Shown: positions 1-7,735 of the stretch, in pieces
How positions within the stretch are numbered: position 1 is the first letter of the stretch
Layout: each line of letters starts with the position of its first letter
Assembly: GCA_964443005.1 (NCBI GenBank)
Contig: CAYUBI010000018.1
Coordinates: 1 to 27,501, forward strand
Direction: 5' to 3'
DNA: 27,501 nt
DNA from: CAYUBI01 sp964443005
GTDB lineage: Bacteria; Margulisbacteria; Riflemargulisbacteria; GWF2-35-9; CAYUBI01
Translations under genes and position numbers: made by a program
The notes under the pieces: model-generated
Seen by the model: the letters and a program-made list of their open reading frames with translations, nothing else
What the model was told of the DNA's origin: nothing
Database searches by the model: none

Positions 1-659
1 AAAATCAATTAATTGATTAAGGAGCTCTAAAAATGCAAATTGATCTAATTTTATTGTATGGTAATGTGCCAATACAGCCACTCCACCAGCTTCGTGTATC
101 AGTGAAATACAATCCAAAGAAGATAAATCCTCTTTTTTTATATAAAAAGGCATCCCTTCAGCTAAAAACATTTGAAATGCAATTTCTAAATTAACAGCAA
201 CACCTTTTTGAACTAATAAATGTGCAAAATGAATTCGACTAATCTGATTTGCTGGTCTATGCACAAAAAGATCTTCGGGCAAAAGATTAATACCAAATTT
301 TTCTATTTTTTTAAAAATCTGAGAATTACGATGCTTTCGTCGTTCTTGCATCTTTGTTAAGTGAGTTAGTAATTGGGGTTCATGAATATTTATTCCGTAA
401 CCCAACAAATGAAGGGAGCCAGAAGAACAAGAAGCGCCTAATTCAACACCAGAAATTACGCGAATTCCATATGCATGGCCTGCGTCCATTACACGTTGAA
501 TACCATCAACATTATCATGATCTGTCAAACTTAAAACTTTTATTTTCATTGTCTTTGCAAGAGAAATAAGCTGTTCAGGAGTATCAGTTCCATCAGACAT
601 ATTACTATGACAGTGCAAATCAATTGAACATGTACCTTTACGTGATTCTTTTTTCATCT
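1..659 (-). CDS. PHP-domain metal-dependent phosphoesterase (3' end outside window)
   Basis: Reading the minus strand from an ATG at 659 gives an open frame to the left edge of the window, about 219 residues, so the C-terminus is missing. The N-terminus has the PHP signature: IDLHCHSNMSDG, in which the HxH pair binds metal, followed about 30 residues later by LSLTDHDNVDG and then GVELGAS. A later VLAHYHT matches the position of the usual AHP motif, with Tyr in place of Pro. This layout fits the YciV/TrpH (RNase AM-like) family, which hydrolyses nucleotide or RNA 5' ends. The exact substrate cannot be told from sequence. The gene is divergent from the repeat protein at 679, with only 19 bases between the two start codons. 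Confidence 0.85.
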
Positions 660-660
660 G

Positions 661-666
661 TATAAT
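661..666 (+). promoter_or_regulatory. Candidate -10 box with a near-leaderless start
   Basis: A perfect TATAAT lies 12 bases before the ATG at 679. A weak -35 (TTTACG, 639-644) sits 16 bases upstream, inside the start of the divergent PHP gene. Transcription from here would begin about six bases before the ATG, and no Shine-Dalgarno sequence is visible, so the transcript may be effectively leaderless. Prediction only. Confidence 0.4.
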
Positions 667-678
667 GATAACAGAATC

Positions 679-1482
679 ATGAAAATAAAACAGATGTTAA
701 TTTATTGGCTATTCATTACTTGTGTATTCATAAGCACCTTTGATATTACGAATGCTGCAGTTTTTCGTCTAAAAACTATTCCTCGTGAACGTGGGGTGAT
801 TCGCTATTATTATGTTAACGGCCATCGGGTTGCAACTCAAATGGCAACTACTGAAGGTAAGATTACCAGTTGTTCTGGTCGAATTCCAGATGGAATTTAT
901 CAAGAAACATATAGTAATGGTCGTTTGTCATGGGAAATTCCTTATTTTCATTCCAAACGAAATGGCATTGTTAAACGGTTTTTTGAAGATGGGTCGTTGT
1001 CAGCTTTTGTAACCTATCAAAACGATTTGCGCATGGGAATAGCTACAACCTACTATGCCTCAAATAAACCAGAAATAGAAGCCAATTACATTAATGGCTT
1101 TTTAGACGGACTATATCGGGAATATTATGCCTCCGGAGTTCTTCGAAATGAAATAACCTATAGTGAAGGGAAACGGCATGGGCCACAGCGTGAATTTTAT
1201 TCAACTGGTAGAGTTTGTGTTGATTTAACATATAAAGATGATAAACTAGAAGGTTTATATCGAGAATATTTTGAAAATGGAGAATTATATATAGATGCCA
1301 ATTATAAATCAAATGAATTAGAAGGCAACTATAAAGAATATAGCACTCAAGGTTTTTTGTTGATTGAGACTAATTATCATAAAGGGAAACGCAATGGTCT
1401 TTCAAAAATATTTGATGATAATGGCAAATTTATAGCTGAAGAAACGTATGATAATGATGTTATAAAAGAGACTAGCAAATAG
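679..1482 (+). CDS. Exported MORN-type (YwqK-like) repeat protein
   Basis: A 267-residue protein with an N-terminal signal peptide: Lys-containing start, hydrophobic stretch around residues 7-20, and likely cleavage after the TNA near residue 26. The rest is made of about eight consecutive 24-residue units. Each has the pattern G-x-x-x-x-x-[YF]-x-x-[NS]-G-x-[LV]-x-x-[ED]-x-x-Y and then a charged turn, as in GLYREYYASGVL and GLYREYFENGEL. This is the MORN_2 repeat found in proteins annotated as YwqK-family antitoxin, although that label says little about function. The repeats form stacked beta hairpins and probably bind a protein or surface in the periplasm. No catalytic domain is present and no toxin gene lies next to it. 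Start choice rests on the signal peptide. Confidence 0.8.
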   Translation: MKIKQMLIYWLFITCVFISTFDITNAAVFRLKTIPRERGVIRYYYVNGHRVATQMATTEGKITSCSGRIPDGIYQETYSNGRLSWEIPYFHSKRNGIVKRFFEDGSLSAFVTYQNDLRMGIATTYYASNKPEIEANYINGFLDGLYREYYASGVLRNEITYSEGKRHGPQREFYSTGRVCVDLTYKDDKLEGLYREYFENGELYIDANYKSNELEGNYKEYSTQGFLLIETNYHKGKRNGLSKIFDDNGKFIAEETYDNDVIKETSK

Positions 1483-1731
1483 ATATCTATTGTTCTTGAT
1501 TTAATGTTTACTCTTTGAATTTATGAAGATTTCTAATTTAATTTTTGTAAACAATAAGTAGATTGTCAATTTATTTAAAATCCATCATAATTCTTTTTAG
1601 GAAATAATTAATTCATTTTAATTCCATTCAGTTCAAATGTAACTTATTTATTATTTCTTAATATTCAATCTTGGAGGTGTATTTTACTTAAAAAAATTAG
1701 GTTTTAAAATCAAAATATAAATGGAGATATT

Positions 1732-2127
1732 ATGAAAAAAATTTTAATAATAATAGGTTTAGTTTGTTGTATGAGTACGAATTTATTTGGATTTGCAACG
1801 CTAACAGCACCTCAAGGTGGAGATTCAATCAGATTTGACACTAATATCGGAGATGTTGATATATATTTAAATGGAGTCATTGTCGGGAAAAAAGATGCTA
1901 ACAGTTTTGTTTATAAACTTAAAAGAACTGGAGAAGACCAAATATTCATTTTTAAAAAGGATGGATATAAAGACGCAACAGTAACTGTAACACGAGCTTT
2001 AGCCCCAACATTTTGGCTTAATGTTATTATTGGAGGTCTATTAGGATCTTCGACAGACAGTATTTTCACAAAGAATAGTATGGAATATTCTCCAAATCAG
2101 TATTATGTTCAACTAAATAAACTGTAG
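1732..2127 (+). CDS. Small exported PEGA-like protein
   Basis: A 131-residue protein preceded by GGAG at good spacing from the ATG. Residues 1-20 form a signal peptide ending near LFGFA. The body contains DVDIYLNGVIVGKKD followed by a stretch with KKDGYKDATVTV. That is the layout of PEGA-like surface domains, in which an extracytoplasmic beta sandwich displays a short loop. The C-terminal part has a Gly-rich hydrophobic segment (NVIIGGLLGS) and ends in YYVQLNKL. It starts a cluster of three consecutive exported proteins. Function is unknown; the PEGA assignment is a pattern judgement only. Confidence 0.65.
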   Translation: MKKILIIIGLVCCMSTNLFGFATLTAPQGGDSIRFDTNIGDVDIYLNGVIVGKKDANSFVYKLKRTGEDQIFIFKKDGYKDATVTVTRALAPTFWLNVIIGGLLGSSTDSIFTKNSMEYSPNQYYVQLNKL

Positions 2128-2136
2128 ATTAAATTC

Positions 2137-2466
2137 ATGGGTATGAAGCAATTCCTTTATTTGGTTTTGCTTCTACCTATTTGTTTACATGCAAGCACGA
2201 AATTACCCGAGAATATTTCTGATAAAATTATATCGTTTACATTGTTTAATTATGACAATTTAATTGCAGACAGTTATGAAAAAGAGAAGCCTTATATTAC
2301 TGAATTAGCATCTCTTTTAGCTAAAGCAACGAATATAACTGAAACAATATATTGTCAATTGTTAAATAGTAACGATTTAAGTTCTGAATCTAGTCCAGTT
2401 AAGTACATGTTACTACTTAATAAAAAAACGGCAAAGATTAGTAACTATTATTTTGTAGATGATTAA
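2137..2466 (+). CDS. Small exported protein of unknown function
   Basis: A 109-residue protein beginning nine bases after the preceding stop. It has a clear signal peptide (FLYLVLLLPICLHAS, cleavage after HAS near residue 20). The start could be the first ATG or the second one two codons later, and no strong ribosome binding site separates them. Its last eight bases overlap the start of the DUF4105 gene, which implies translational coupling and a shared job in the envelope. The segment SYEKEKPYITELASLLAKA loosely recalls the EGEYL-x-ALA segment of DUF3015 proteins, which can be found near DUF4105 genes. The match is too weak to name it. Confidence 0.6.
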   Translation: MGMKQFLYLVLLLPICLHASTKLPENISDKIISFTLFNYDNLIADSYEKEKPYITELASLLAKATNITETIYCQLLNSNDLSSESSPVKYMLLLNKKTAKISNYYFVDD

Positions 2467-4150
2467 ATTTATTATTTTAGGATTGCTATTTTTAAGTTTT
2501 AGCTTGCTTTTTTCAAAGGAATATTATTATAGTCGAGAATGGTTAAATCTTCTATATTATGAGCAAAATGGAACAGAATATAAAAGTCTAGCAGATGATG
2601 ATAATTTTTTTATTTCAAAAACTGGTAAAATTAATCCACAAGAGGAATATGAAGCGTCTTTAAAATTAGTCGTTTCCCAAAATTTAGACTTTAAAACAAA
2701 ATTTCCGTTACGATATAAAAACATTGTAAAATATAATAATTTAGAATATATTCCTGCAATCCAGGTATCTGTTAATATAAATAACGTAATAATCGCTTAC
2801 CCTAATCGATATATGAATAATCCTGCATCAATGTTTGGGCATTTATTTTTGGTGCTTGAAACAAATCAAGGTATCTTGGACAGCGATATCCTGCATTATA
2901 TTGCAGATACTGCTGGCGATAGAAGTATCAGTTATATTATGAATGGTCTTAGTGGAAAATATCAAGGTTGGTTTTTGAAAGAACCCTATTACAAAAAAAT
3001 TAAAGAATATAACTATGTTGAAGATAGAGATATTATTTATTATGATTTAAAATTTAGCAATGAACAGATTGAAAACCTACAACTTCACTATATTGAATTG
3101 CAACGCAGCTTTTTTTATTACTATTTTCTTGATAAAAATTGTGCTTTTTTTATTGGTAAATTATTAAATGTTATTCTGCCAACAGATATTGTAACTAAAC
3201 GACTCTATATTATACCTTCACAAATTATCAATGACTTAGTTAATGCAAATTTATTAAAAAATGAACGAGTAAGAGTCGCAAATACAAAAACATTTAATAA
3301 ATTATTTAATCAATTAAATAATGAGGAAAAAAAAGACGTGATTAAACTTTTTTATGAAAAAAATGAACTGATGTCTGCTGATTCAAACAGTTTAAAAGCA
3401 TTCATAATTATTTCGGAATATGTTATGAGTAATTTTAGTAACTTGACTGAAACTATTCGATTTAATAGAGTAGCTGCATATAAAAATCTTAACAATTTGA
3501 ACATTTCAACTATTCGACAAACTGATATAAAAAAAGAACGGGTTAATAAAATTCAGTCTGAATCTATTGGTTTATCGCATCTACTAAATAATTATGTTGA
3601 AATTTCGTATAGTCCGATAAATTTCTCTGAATACAATGAATTTAATAACCTTGAAACTATCGGTGTTAGTTGTTTAACGACTAAAATCGAAATATATCCG
3701 ACGCGTTCACCCCAATATACGCTAGTGCTTGCTGACTTAAATAACACGATTGAATCAAATGCAGTCATAAATTCTTTTTCATGGAAAATTAAAAGTTCCA
3801 TTACCTATAAAGATTCATTTTTTACAAATCAGGAAGTATATATTGGACTTGCGTGGAATCTAATAAATAGTGGGTTAGTGTTTAGTTTAGTTGGATTAAA
3901 TTACACAAATTTTAATGATATTTCATTGATTTATCTTGATAACATAAACCTAATGCCAGCAGTTCAAATAGGATTAAACTATCATTTATTTGATAATATA
4001 AAAGTTTATCTGTCCTATCAGAATAAATTTCAAAAAGACTATCTATCAACAGAAGTTATCTTGAAATATAATAATCTTCTAAATAAATTAGCCTTAATTA
4101 GCACTGAAGATCGCTCGACACTAAAATTATCGTTTGAATATCTTTTTTAA
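2459..4150 (+). CDS. DUF4105 (Lnb N-terminal-like) periplasmic domain with C-terminal outer-membrane barrel
   Basis: A 563-residue protein with a signal peptide (residues 1-19, ending LLFSK). Residues about 110-240 carry the DUF4105/Lnb_N signature: PASMFGHLFL with His128, then the GLSGKYQGWF and EPYYKKIKEYN block, and DKNCAFFIGKLL with Cys228. The Cys/His pair fits a papain-like (NlpC/P60-related) hydrolase fold. Residues from about 370 onward are alternating hydrophobic/polar strands, and the chain ends in LKLSFEYLF, a terminal Phe typical of substrates of the BAM outer-membrane insertion machinery. A periplasmic hydrolase domain attached to an outer-membrane barrel is therefore likely. Members of this family are widespread in Gram-negative bacteria but poorly characterised. 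The substrate cannot be inferred here. Confidence 0.75.
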   Translation: MIKFIILGLLFLSFSLLFSKEYYYSREWLNLLYYEQNGTEYKSLADDDNFFISKTGKINPQEEYEASLKLVVSQNLDFKTKFPLRYKNIVKYNNLEYIPAIQVSVNINNVIIAYPNRYMNNPASMFGHLFLVLETNQGILDSDILHYIADTAGDRSISYIMNGLSGKYQGWFLKEPYYKKIKEYNYVEDRDIIYYDLKFSNEQIENLQLHYIELQRSFFYYYFLDKNCAFFIGKLLNVILPTDIVTKRLYIIPSQIINDLVNANLLKNERVRVANTKTFNKLFNQLNNEEKKDVIKLFYEKNELMSADSNSLKAFIIISEYVMSNFSNLTETIRFNRVAAYKNLNNLNISTIRQTDIKKERVNKIQSESIGLSHLLNNYVEISYSPINFSEYNEFNNLETIGVSCLTTKIEIYPTRSPQYTLVLADLNNTIESNAVINSFSWKIKSSITYKDSFFTNQEVYIGLAWNLINSGLVFSLVGLNYTNFNDISLIYLDNINLMPAVQIGLNYHLFDNIKVYLSYQNKFQKDYLSTEVILKYNNLLNKLALISTEDRSTLKLSFEYLF

Positions 4151-4217
4151 TATGGCATTTTTTCATTAGGCCATGGGTTAGTTGCTACAAGTGGTAGTTT
4201 TAGCCTGAACTATCGTG

Positions 4218-4223
4218 TATAAT
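4218..4223 (+). promoter_or_regulatory. Candidate -10 box for the ATPase-nuclease gene
   Basis: A perfect TATAAT lies 38 bases before the ATG at 4262, and an AAGGA ribosome binding site stands at about 4249-4253. No good -35 is seen at 16-18 bases upstream. The gap from the previous stop (111 bases) suggests an independent transcription unit. Confidence 0.4.
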
Positions 4224-4261
4224 AAATTTCTATTAATTCTAGATAATCAAGGAATAGTTGT

Positions 4262-5809
4262 ATGACTAAATATTTTAATACCGCAGGTCCTATTCGGCCA
4301 GATGATCATTATTGTTTATCTCCAATATCCAGAATTAATCTTACTGATATATTATCCTTAATTGAACAAAAAAAATATTTTGTTCTTCATGCACCAAGAC
4401 AAACTGGAAAAACAACTTGTTTGTTAGGTTTAAGTGACTATATAAATCAACATGAAAACTATTATTGTCTGTATATCAATGTTGAAAATGGGCAAGCAGC
4501 TAGAAATAATATCAAAGACGGACTTGAGGCAATTCTCGATTGTATGATTCAATGGATTAAATTTACGGATGTTTTTCAAATGATTTTACCAAATCCAACA
4601 AGCTTGTTGCCTGATACAATAACGTTGTCGTCTTTACAAGACATGATAAGCAATATTTGTATGGTTCTAGACAAGCCACTTGTATTGTTAGTGGACGAAA
4701 TAGACGCTCTCGTAGGTGACACGTTGATCTCAGTACTGCGACAGTTTCGTAGCGGATATCCCATGCGGCCAAAGGCTTTTCCCTTATCTGTTGTTTTATG
4801 TGGACTTCGCGACGTTCGTGATTACCGTATTCACTCAGATATTGAAAAAACGATTATTACTGGCGGTAGTGCATTTAATATTAAGGCCGAATCATTACGT
4901 TTAGGAAATTTTTTTCAGGATGAGATTCGTGAGCTATACCTTCAACACACAAAAGCTACTGGCCAAATTTTTGATCCTGATATTTTTCCCTACATTTGGG
5001 ATTTAACAGAAGGGCAACCATGGTTAGTCAATGCACTTGCATACGAAGCGTGTTGGAAAATTGAAAAAGACCGAGCCCACCCGATTACAAAAGCTATTAT
5101 CGAAACTGCAAAAGAAAATTTAATTATGCGTAGAGAAACCCATTTGGATGTTCTTAGCGATAAACTTCGCGAAGAGCGTGTACGAAAAGTAATTGGGCCG
5201 ATTTTGTATTCGGATGAGGACACTGTAGAATTCGAGCCAGACGATGTTGAATATGTTATAGATATGGGGATTATTAAAAAAAAGGATGGAAAATTTGATA
5301 TTGCGAATGCCATTTATCGTGAAATTATTCCCAGAGATCTTACGTGGACAAGTCAGGGTACTATGGATGAAAATGTGTTATGGTATATTGAAAATGGTCG
5401 GTTAAATATGGTTAAACTGCTAGAGAAATTCCAGCAATTTTTTCGTAACAACAGCGAAGTATGGCTAGAACGGTTCGCATACAAGGAAGCAGGGCCGCAT
5501 CTGTTGCTAATGGCATTTTTACAGCGAATAGTAAATGGTGGTGGACGAATCCTTCGTGAATATGGGGTTGGCATGAAACGCATGGATTTATTTTTAGAAT
5601 ACCAGGGATCGTCGTATGCACTTGAATTGAAAATTGATAAAGGTTCTAAATCAAAAACAGATGGTTTGGTTCAGTTGCGAACGTACGTTGATATTCAAGG
5701 AGCTGACGAAGGCCATTTGATATTATTTAACCGCGACCCAACAGTTTCTTGGGAAGAAAAAATTTATCACGAAATTGTTAGCAACAAAATATATATTTGG
5801 GGCATGTAA
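4262..5809 (+). CDS. AAA-like ATPase with C-terminal PD-(D/E)XK nuclease domain
   Basis: A 515-residue cytoplasmic protein. A Walker A loop (APRQTGKT, residues 44-51) and a Walker B strand (VLLVDEID, 141-148) define a P-loop NTPase of the AAA-ATPase-like/DUF1703-related group. The C-terminus has the PD-(D/E)XK core: Asp442 in MKRMDLFLEYQ, then Glu455 and Lys457 in ALELKID, followed by VQLRTYVD. This architecture is common in Bacteroidetes and in host-associated bacteria, often in many copies. It resembles mobile or defence ATPase-nuclease proteins, but no biochemical role is established. A helical region with EGQPWLVNALAYEACW (about residues 250-265) lies between the two domains, as in that family. 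It stands alone, with its own predicted promoter. Confidence 0.8.
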   Translation: MTKYFNTAGPIRPDDHYCLSPISRINLTDILSLIEQKKYFVLHAPRQTGKTTCLLGLSDYINQHENYYCLYINVENGQAARNNIKDGLEAILDCMIQWIKFTDVFQMILPNPTSLLPDTITLSSLQDMISNICMVLDKPLVLLVDEIDALVGDTLISVLRQFRSGYPMRPKAFPLSVVLCGLRDVRDYRIHSDIEKTIITGGSAFNIKAESLRLGNFFQDEIRELYLQHTKATGQIFDPDIFPYIWDLTEGQPWLVNALAYEACWKIEKDRAHPITKAIIETAKENLIMRRETHLDVLSDKLREERVRKVIGPILYSDEDTVEFEPDDVEYVIDMGIIKKKDGKFDIANAIYREIIPRDLTWTSQGTMDENVLWYIENGRLNMVKLLEKFQQFFRNNSEVWLERFAYKEAGPHLLLMAFLQRIVNGGGRILREYGVGMKRMDLFLEYQGSSYALELKIDKGSKSKTDGLVQLRTYVDIQGADEGHLILFNRDPTVSWEEKIYHEIVSNKIYIWGM

Positions 5810-5941
5810 TCGAGACATATCTATTACAAAATAAACGGAATAAGATCAGTCAAAACGAGATCATTAGTAAATGTGTTATTGTTTTTCAGCAGGTCAAGAA
5901 TTATAGTTTAATATATTTTTATTGCAACAACATTTTTACTC

Positions 5942-5970
5942 TTGCATCAATAAGAAAATCATCGTATAGT
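5942..5970 (+). promoter_or_regulatory. Candidate sigma-70 type promoter for the QDDIEA-motif gene
   Basis: TTGCAT (5942-5947), a 17-base spacer and TATAGT (5965-5970) lie upstream of the gene at 6005. A start near 5977 would give a leader of about 28 bases that carries the very strong GAGGGGG ribosome binding site at 5994-6000. The -35 is only a partial match. Confidence 0.5.
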
Positions 5971-6004
5971 TGAAACAAAAATTTGATTGCGTTGAGGGGG
6001 TTTT

Positions 6005-6886
6005 ATGAATACATTTATTAATGTCCGTATCCAAGAACTTAACAAATTGCGTATAGAATTAGTTACTCATCATGAAATTGATATTTCCTTAATTGATGCG
6101 CGAATCAACGAACTTAATCAATTAAAGGACTCTATAGAAATAAATACAATAGTATCTTCGCCTGAAATTCCAATAGCTGAATCTATTATTGAAAATATCC
6201 TACCTAATAAAATTTCACTAGCTGACGTACCAAAAATCGATATTGTAGTCGAACCTACACCAGCAGTACAAGTAGCGCCTGTAATACCGGAAATGACACC
6301 TGTTACGCCTGTAGTACCGGATCCAATGCCAGCAGCACCTGTTACGCCTATAGAACCTCAACCTATACCTGTCGCGAGAGTAGTACCTGAACCTCCAGCA
6401 ACTGTTGTGCCTGTAGTAGCGGAACCTATGCCAGCAGCACCTGTTGCTACAGTAGTACCTGAACCTATACCTATACCTGTTGCAAGTACTCCTGAACCAG
6501 CTAAAGCAGCATCAACTAAAGCAAGTCAGGACGATATTGAAGCAATGATGAATGATATGCTCAATCCTACACCAGCAGTACAAGTAGCGCCTGTAGTAGC
6601 GGAACCTATGCCTACAGCACCTGTTGCTACAGTAGTACCTGAACCGACACCAGTTGTCAGTACTCCTGAACCAGTTAAAGCAGCATCAACTAAAGCAAGT
6701 CAGGACGATATTGAAGCAATGATGGCAGAAATGATGAGGCCTGACCCAGTACCTATTGTAAATAAACCTAGCGAATCATCAGCAGCTGTTGAAGTAAAAC
6801 CAGATACTATTTCTCTAGCAATGCCAGCAGGTGGTGGAAAAGTAAATCAAGATGATATTGAAGCATTACTTAATTCGTTAGGCTAA
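6005..6886 (+). CDS. Pro/Val-rich linker protein with three QDDIEA (FliM/CheZ-like) motifs
   Basis: A 293-residue cytoplasmic protein with no signal peptide or membrane segment. Residues 1-45 are helical and contain an internal duplication (VRIQELNKL and ARINELNQL). Residues 80-260 are a Pro/Val/Ala/Glu linker. Three short acidic-hydrophobic motifs are spaced along it: SQDDIEAMM at 174-182 and 232-240, and NQDDIEALL at 281-289, the last within the terminal NQDDIEALLNSLG. These resemble the CheY-P-binding peptide at the start of FliM (LSQxEIDALL) and the C-terminal tail of CheZ (DxLLxSLG). I infer a scaffold that binds a response regulator or similar partner. No known family is recognised. The strong ribosome binding site suggests high expression. 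Its 3' end overlaps that of the convergent rnhC gene by nine bases. Confidence 0.75.
   Translation: MNTFINVRIQELNKLRIELVTHHEIDISLIDARINELNQLKDSIEINTIVSSPEIPIAESIIENILPNKISLADVPKIDIVVEPTPAVQVAPVIPEMTPVTPVVPDPMPAAPVTPIEPQPIPVARVVPEPPATVVPVVAEPMPAAPVATVVPEPIPIPVASTPEPAKAASTKASQDDIEAMMNDMLNPTPAVQVAPVVAEPMPTAPVATVVPEPTPVVSTPEPVKAASTKASQDDIEAMMAEMMRPDPVPIVNKPSESSAAVEVKPDTISLAMPAGGGKVNQDDIEALLNSLG
6410..6724 (+). repeat. Imperfect intragenic tandem repeat (about 58-60 codons, two units)
   Basis: Two units, about 6410-6550 and 6590-6724, encode near-identical runs starting PVVAEPMP and ending in ASQDDIEAMM. They differ by a two-codon (Ile-Pro) length change and a few substitutions. DNA identity is high, including the stretch coding for AASTKASQDDIEAMM, which suggests recent duplication. 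Confidence 0.75.
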
Positions 6887-7726
6887 AGCAACTTTTACAT
6901 TTTTAAAATGCATTTTTACAAAGAGTTGGGGGTTTTTACCTGATTGTTTTAGCTGTGAAAGTGCGTCAGATACATGCGTGCTACCTAATGGAACTTTAAA
7001 TCCAAGTTGTTGAGATAAAGTTTGAATATGAATCATTGCATAAGAACGTGCAATGATGGATGCAGCAGCAATTTCAGGAAATTTACTTTCTCCATGAGTA
7101 GTTGAATAATTCCCGACTTTGCACCCAGGATATTCATCTACAATATGAAAACCATTTCCGACTTTTGCTGCAGCCTCCCTGTGCAACCGATTCAGTAAAA
7201 CCGTGCTGGAAATAGCTTGGTTATACTCCTCTGGCCAACATTCTATAACAGTCCATTTAGCATGAGCTTTGATCTGTTCTGCTAATTTCTCTATTTGTGG
7301 CTGTGCTAATAATTTGGAATCTGTTACGCCCAACTGAATCAATGCATCATGTTGTTTTTCTGTTGTTTTTACTGCAGCAACAATTAGCCCGCCAAAGGTA
7401 TCACCTTTTAGCACTTCATCACTACCAATGAAAGGCGCGTATATTCCTTTAGGTCCTTGAGAAAGCAATGTAGCTGCATCCATATATGACGATTCTAATG
7501 TTTTAGCTAATGGCACTTGCTTACAATAATTTAGAAATAAGGCATCAATCATAGCACATTTTTGTGGGCTTCCTTGAATCAATAATTTCCCAGACTTATA
7601 AAGAATAATAGAAACATCACCTTTGAAACGTGCTATTTCATACACAGTACATGTAGGGATTTCATGATATCCTAAGTCAACTAAAAACGTTAGTTGATCT
7701 TTTTTTACATTTAAAAATGTTGACAT
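6878..7726 (-). CDS. rnhC: Ribonuclease HIII
   Basis: A 282-residue protein. RNase HIII cleaves RNA in RNA-DNA hybrids and removes R-loops and primers. Residues 1-85 match the N-terminal TBP-like substrate-binding domain that separates HIII from HII. The catalytic domain starts at IGSDEV (Asp103, Glu104), followed by GVTDSK (Asp136), VDEYPG (Asp197) and the HIII-typical GESKFPEIAAASIIAR. The usual DEVGxGD loop reads DEVLKGD here, so a conserved Gly is replaced by Leu. The length fits the family (about 290-310). It begins nine bases after the cupin gene stop without a clear ribosome binding site, so it is probably translated as the last gene of the operon. RNase HIII is typical of Firmicutes, Chlamydiae and some other phyla and is uncommon beside proteobacterial-type SOS genes. 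Confidence 0.88.
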   Translation of the reverse strand: MSTFLNVKKDQLTFLVDLGYHEIPTCTVYEIARFKGDVSIILYKSGKLLIQGSPQKCAMIDALFLNYCKQVPLAKTLESSYMDAATLLSQGPKGIYAPFIGSDEVLKGDTFGGLIVAAVKTTEKQHDALIQLGVTDSKLLAQPQIEKLAEQIKAHAKWTVIECWPEEYNQAISSTVLLNRLHREAAAKVGNGFHIVDEYPGCKVGNYSTTHGESKFPEIAAASIIARSYAMIHIQTLSQQLGFKVPLGSTHVSDALSQLKQSGKNPQLFVKMHFKNVKVALA

Positions 7727-7735
7727 AATTTTATT

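Noticed and set aside
354..569. Plus-strand open frame of 71 codons
   Set aside because: It lies antisense to the PHP-domain gene, whose catalytic motifs are clear on the minus strand.
1672..1690. GGAGGTG ribosome-binding-like sequence in the gap before 1732
   Set aside because: No open frame follows it; the real gene has its own GGAG nearer the ATG.
4990..5621. Several minus-strand frames opposite the ATPase-nuclease gene
   Set aside because: They overlap each other and the nuclease motifs on the plus strand, so they are shadows.
6860..6900. Bidirectional terminator between the convergent genes ending at 6878 and 6886
   Set aside because: The coding ends overlap and no stem with a T-run is visible there.
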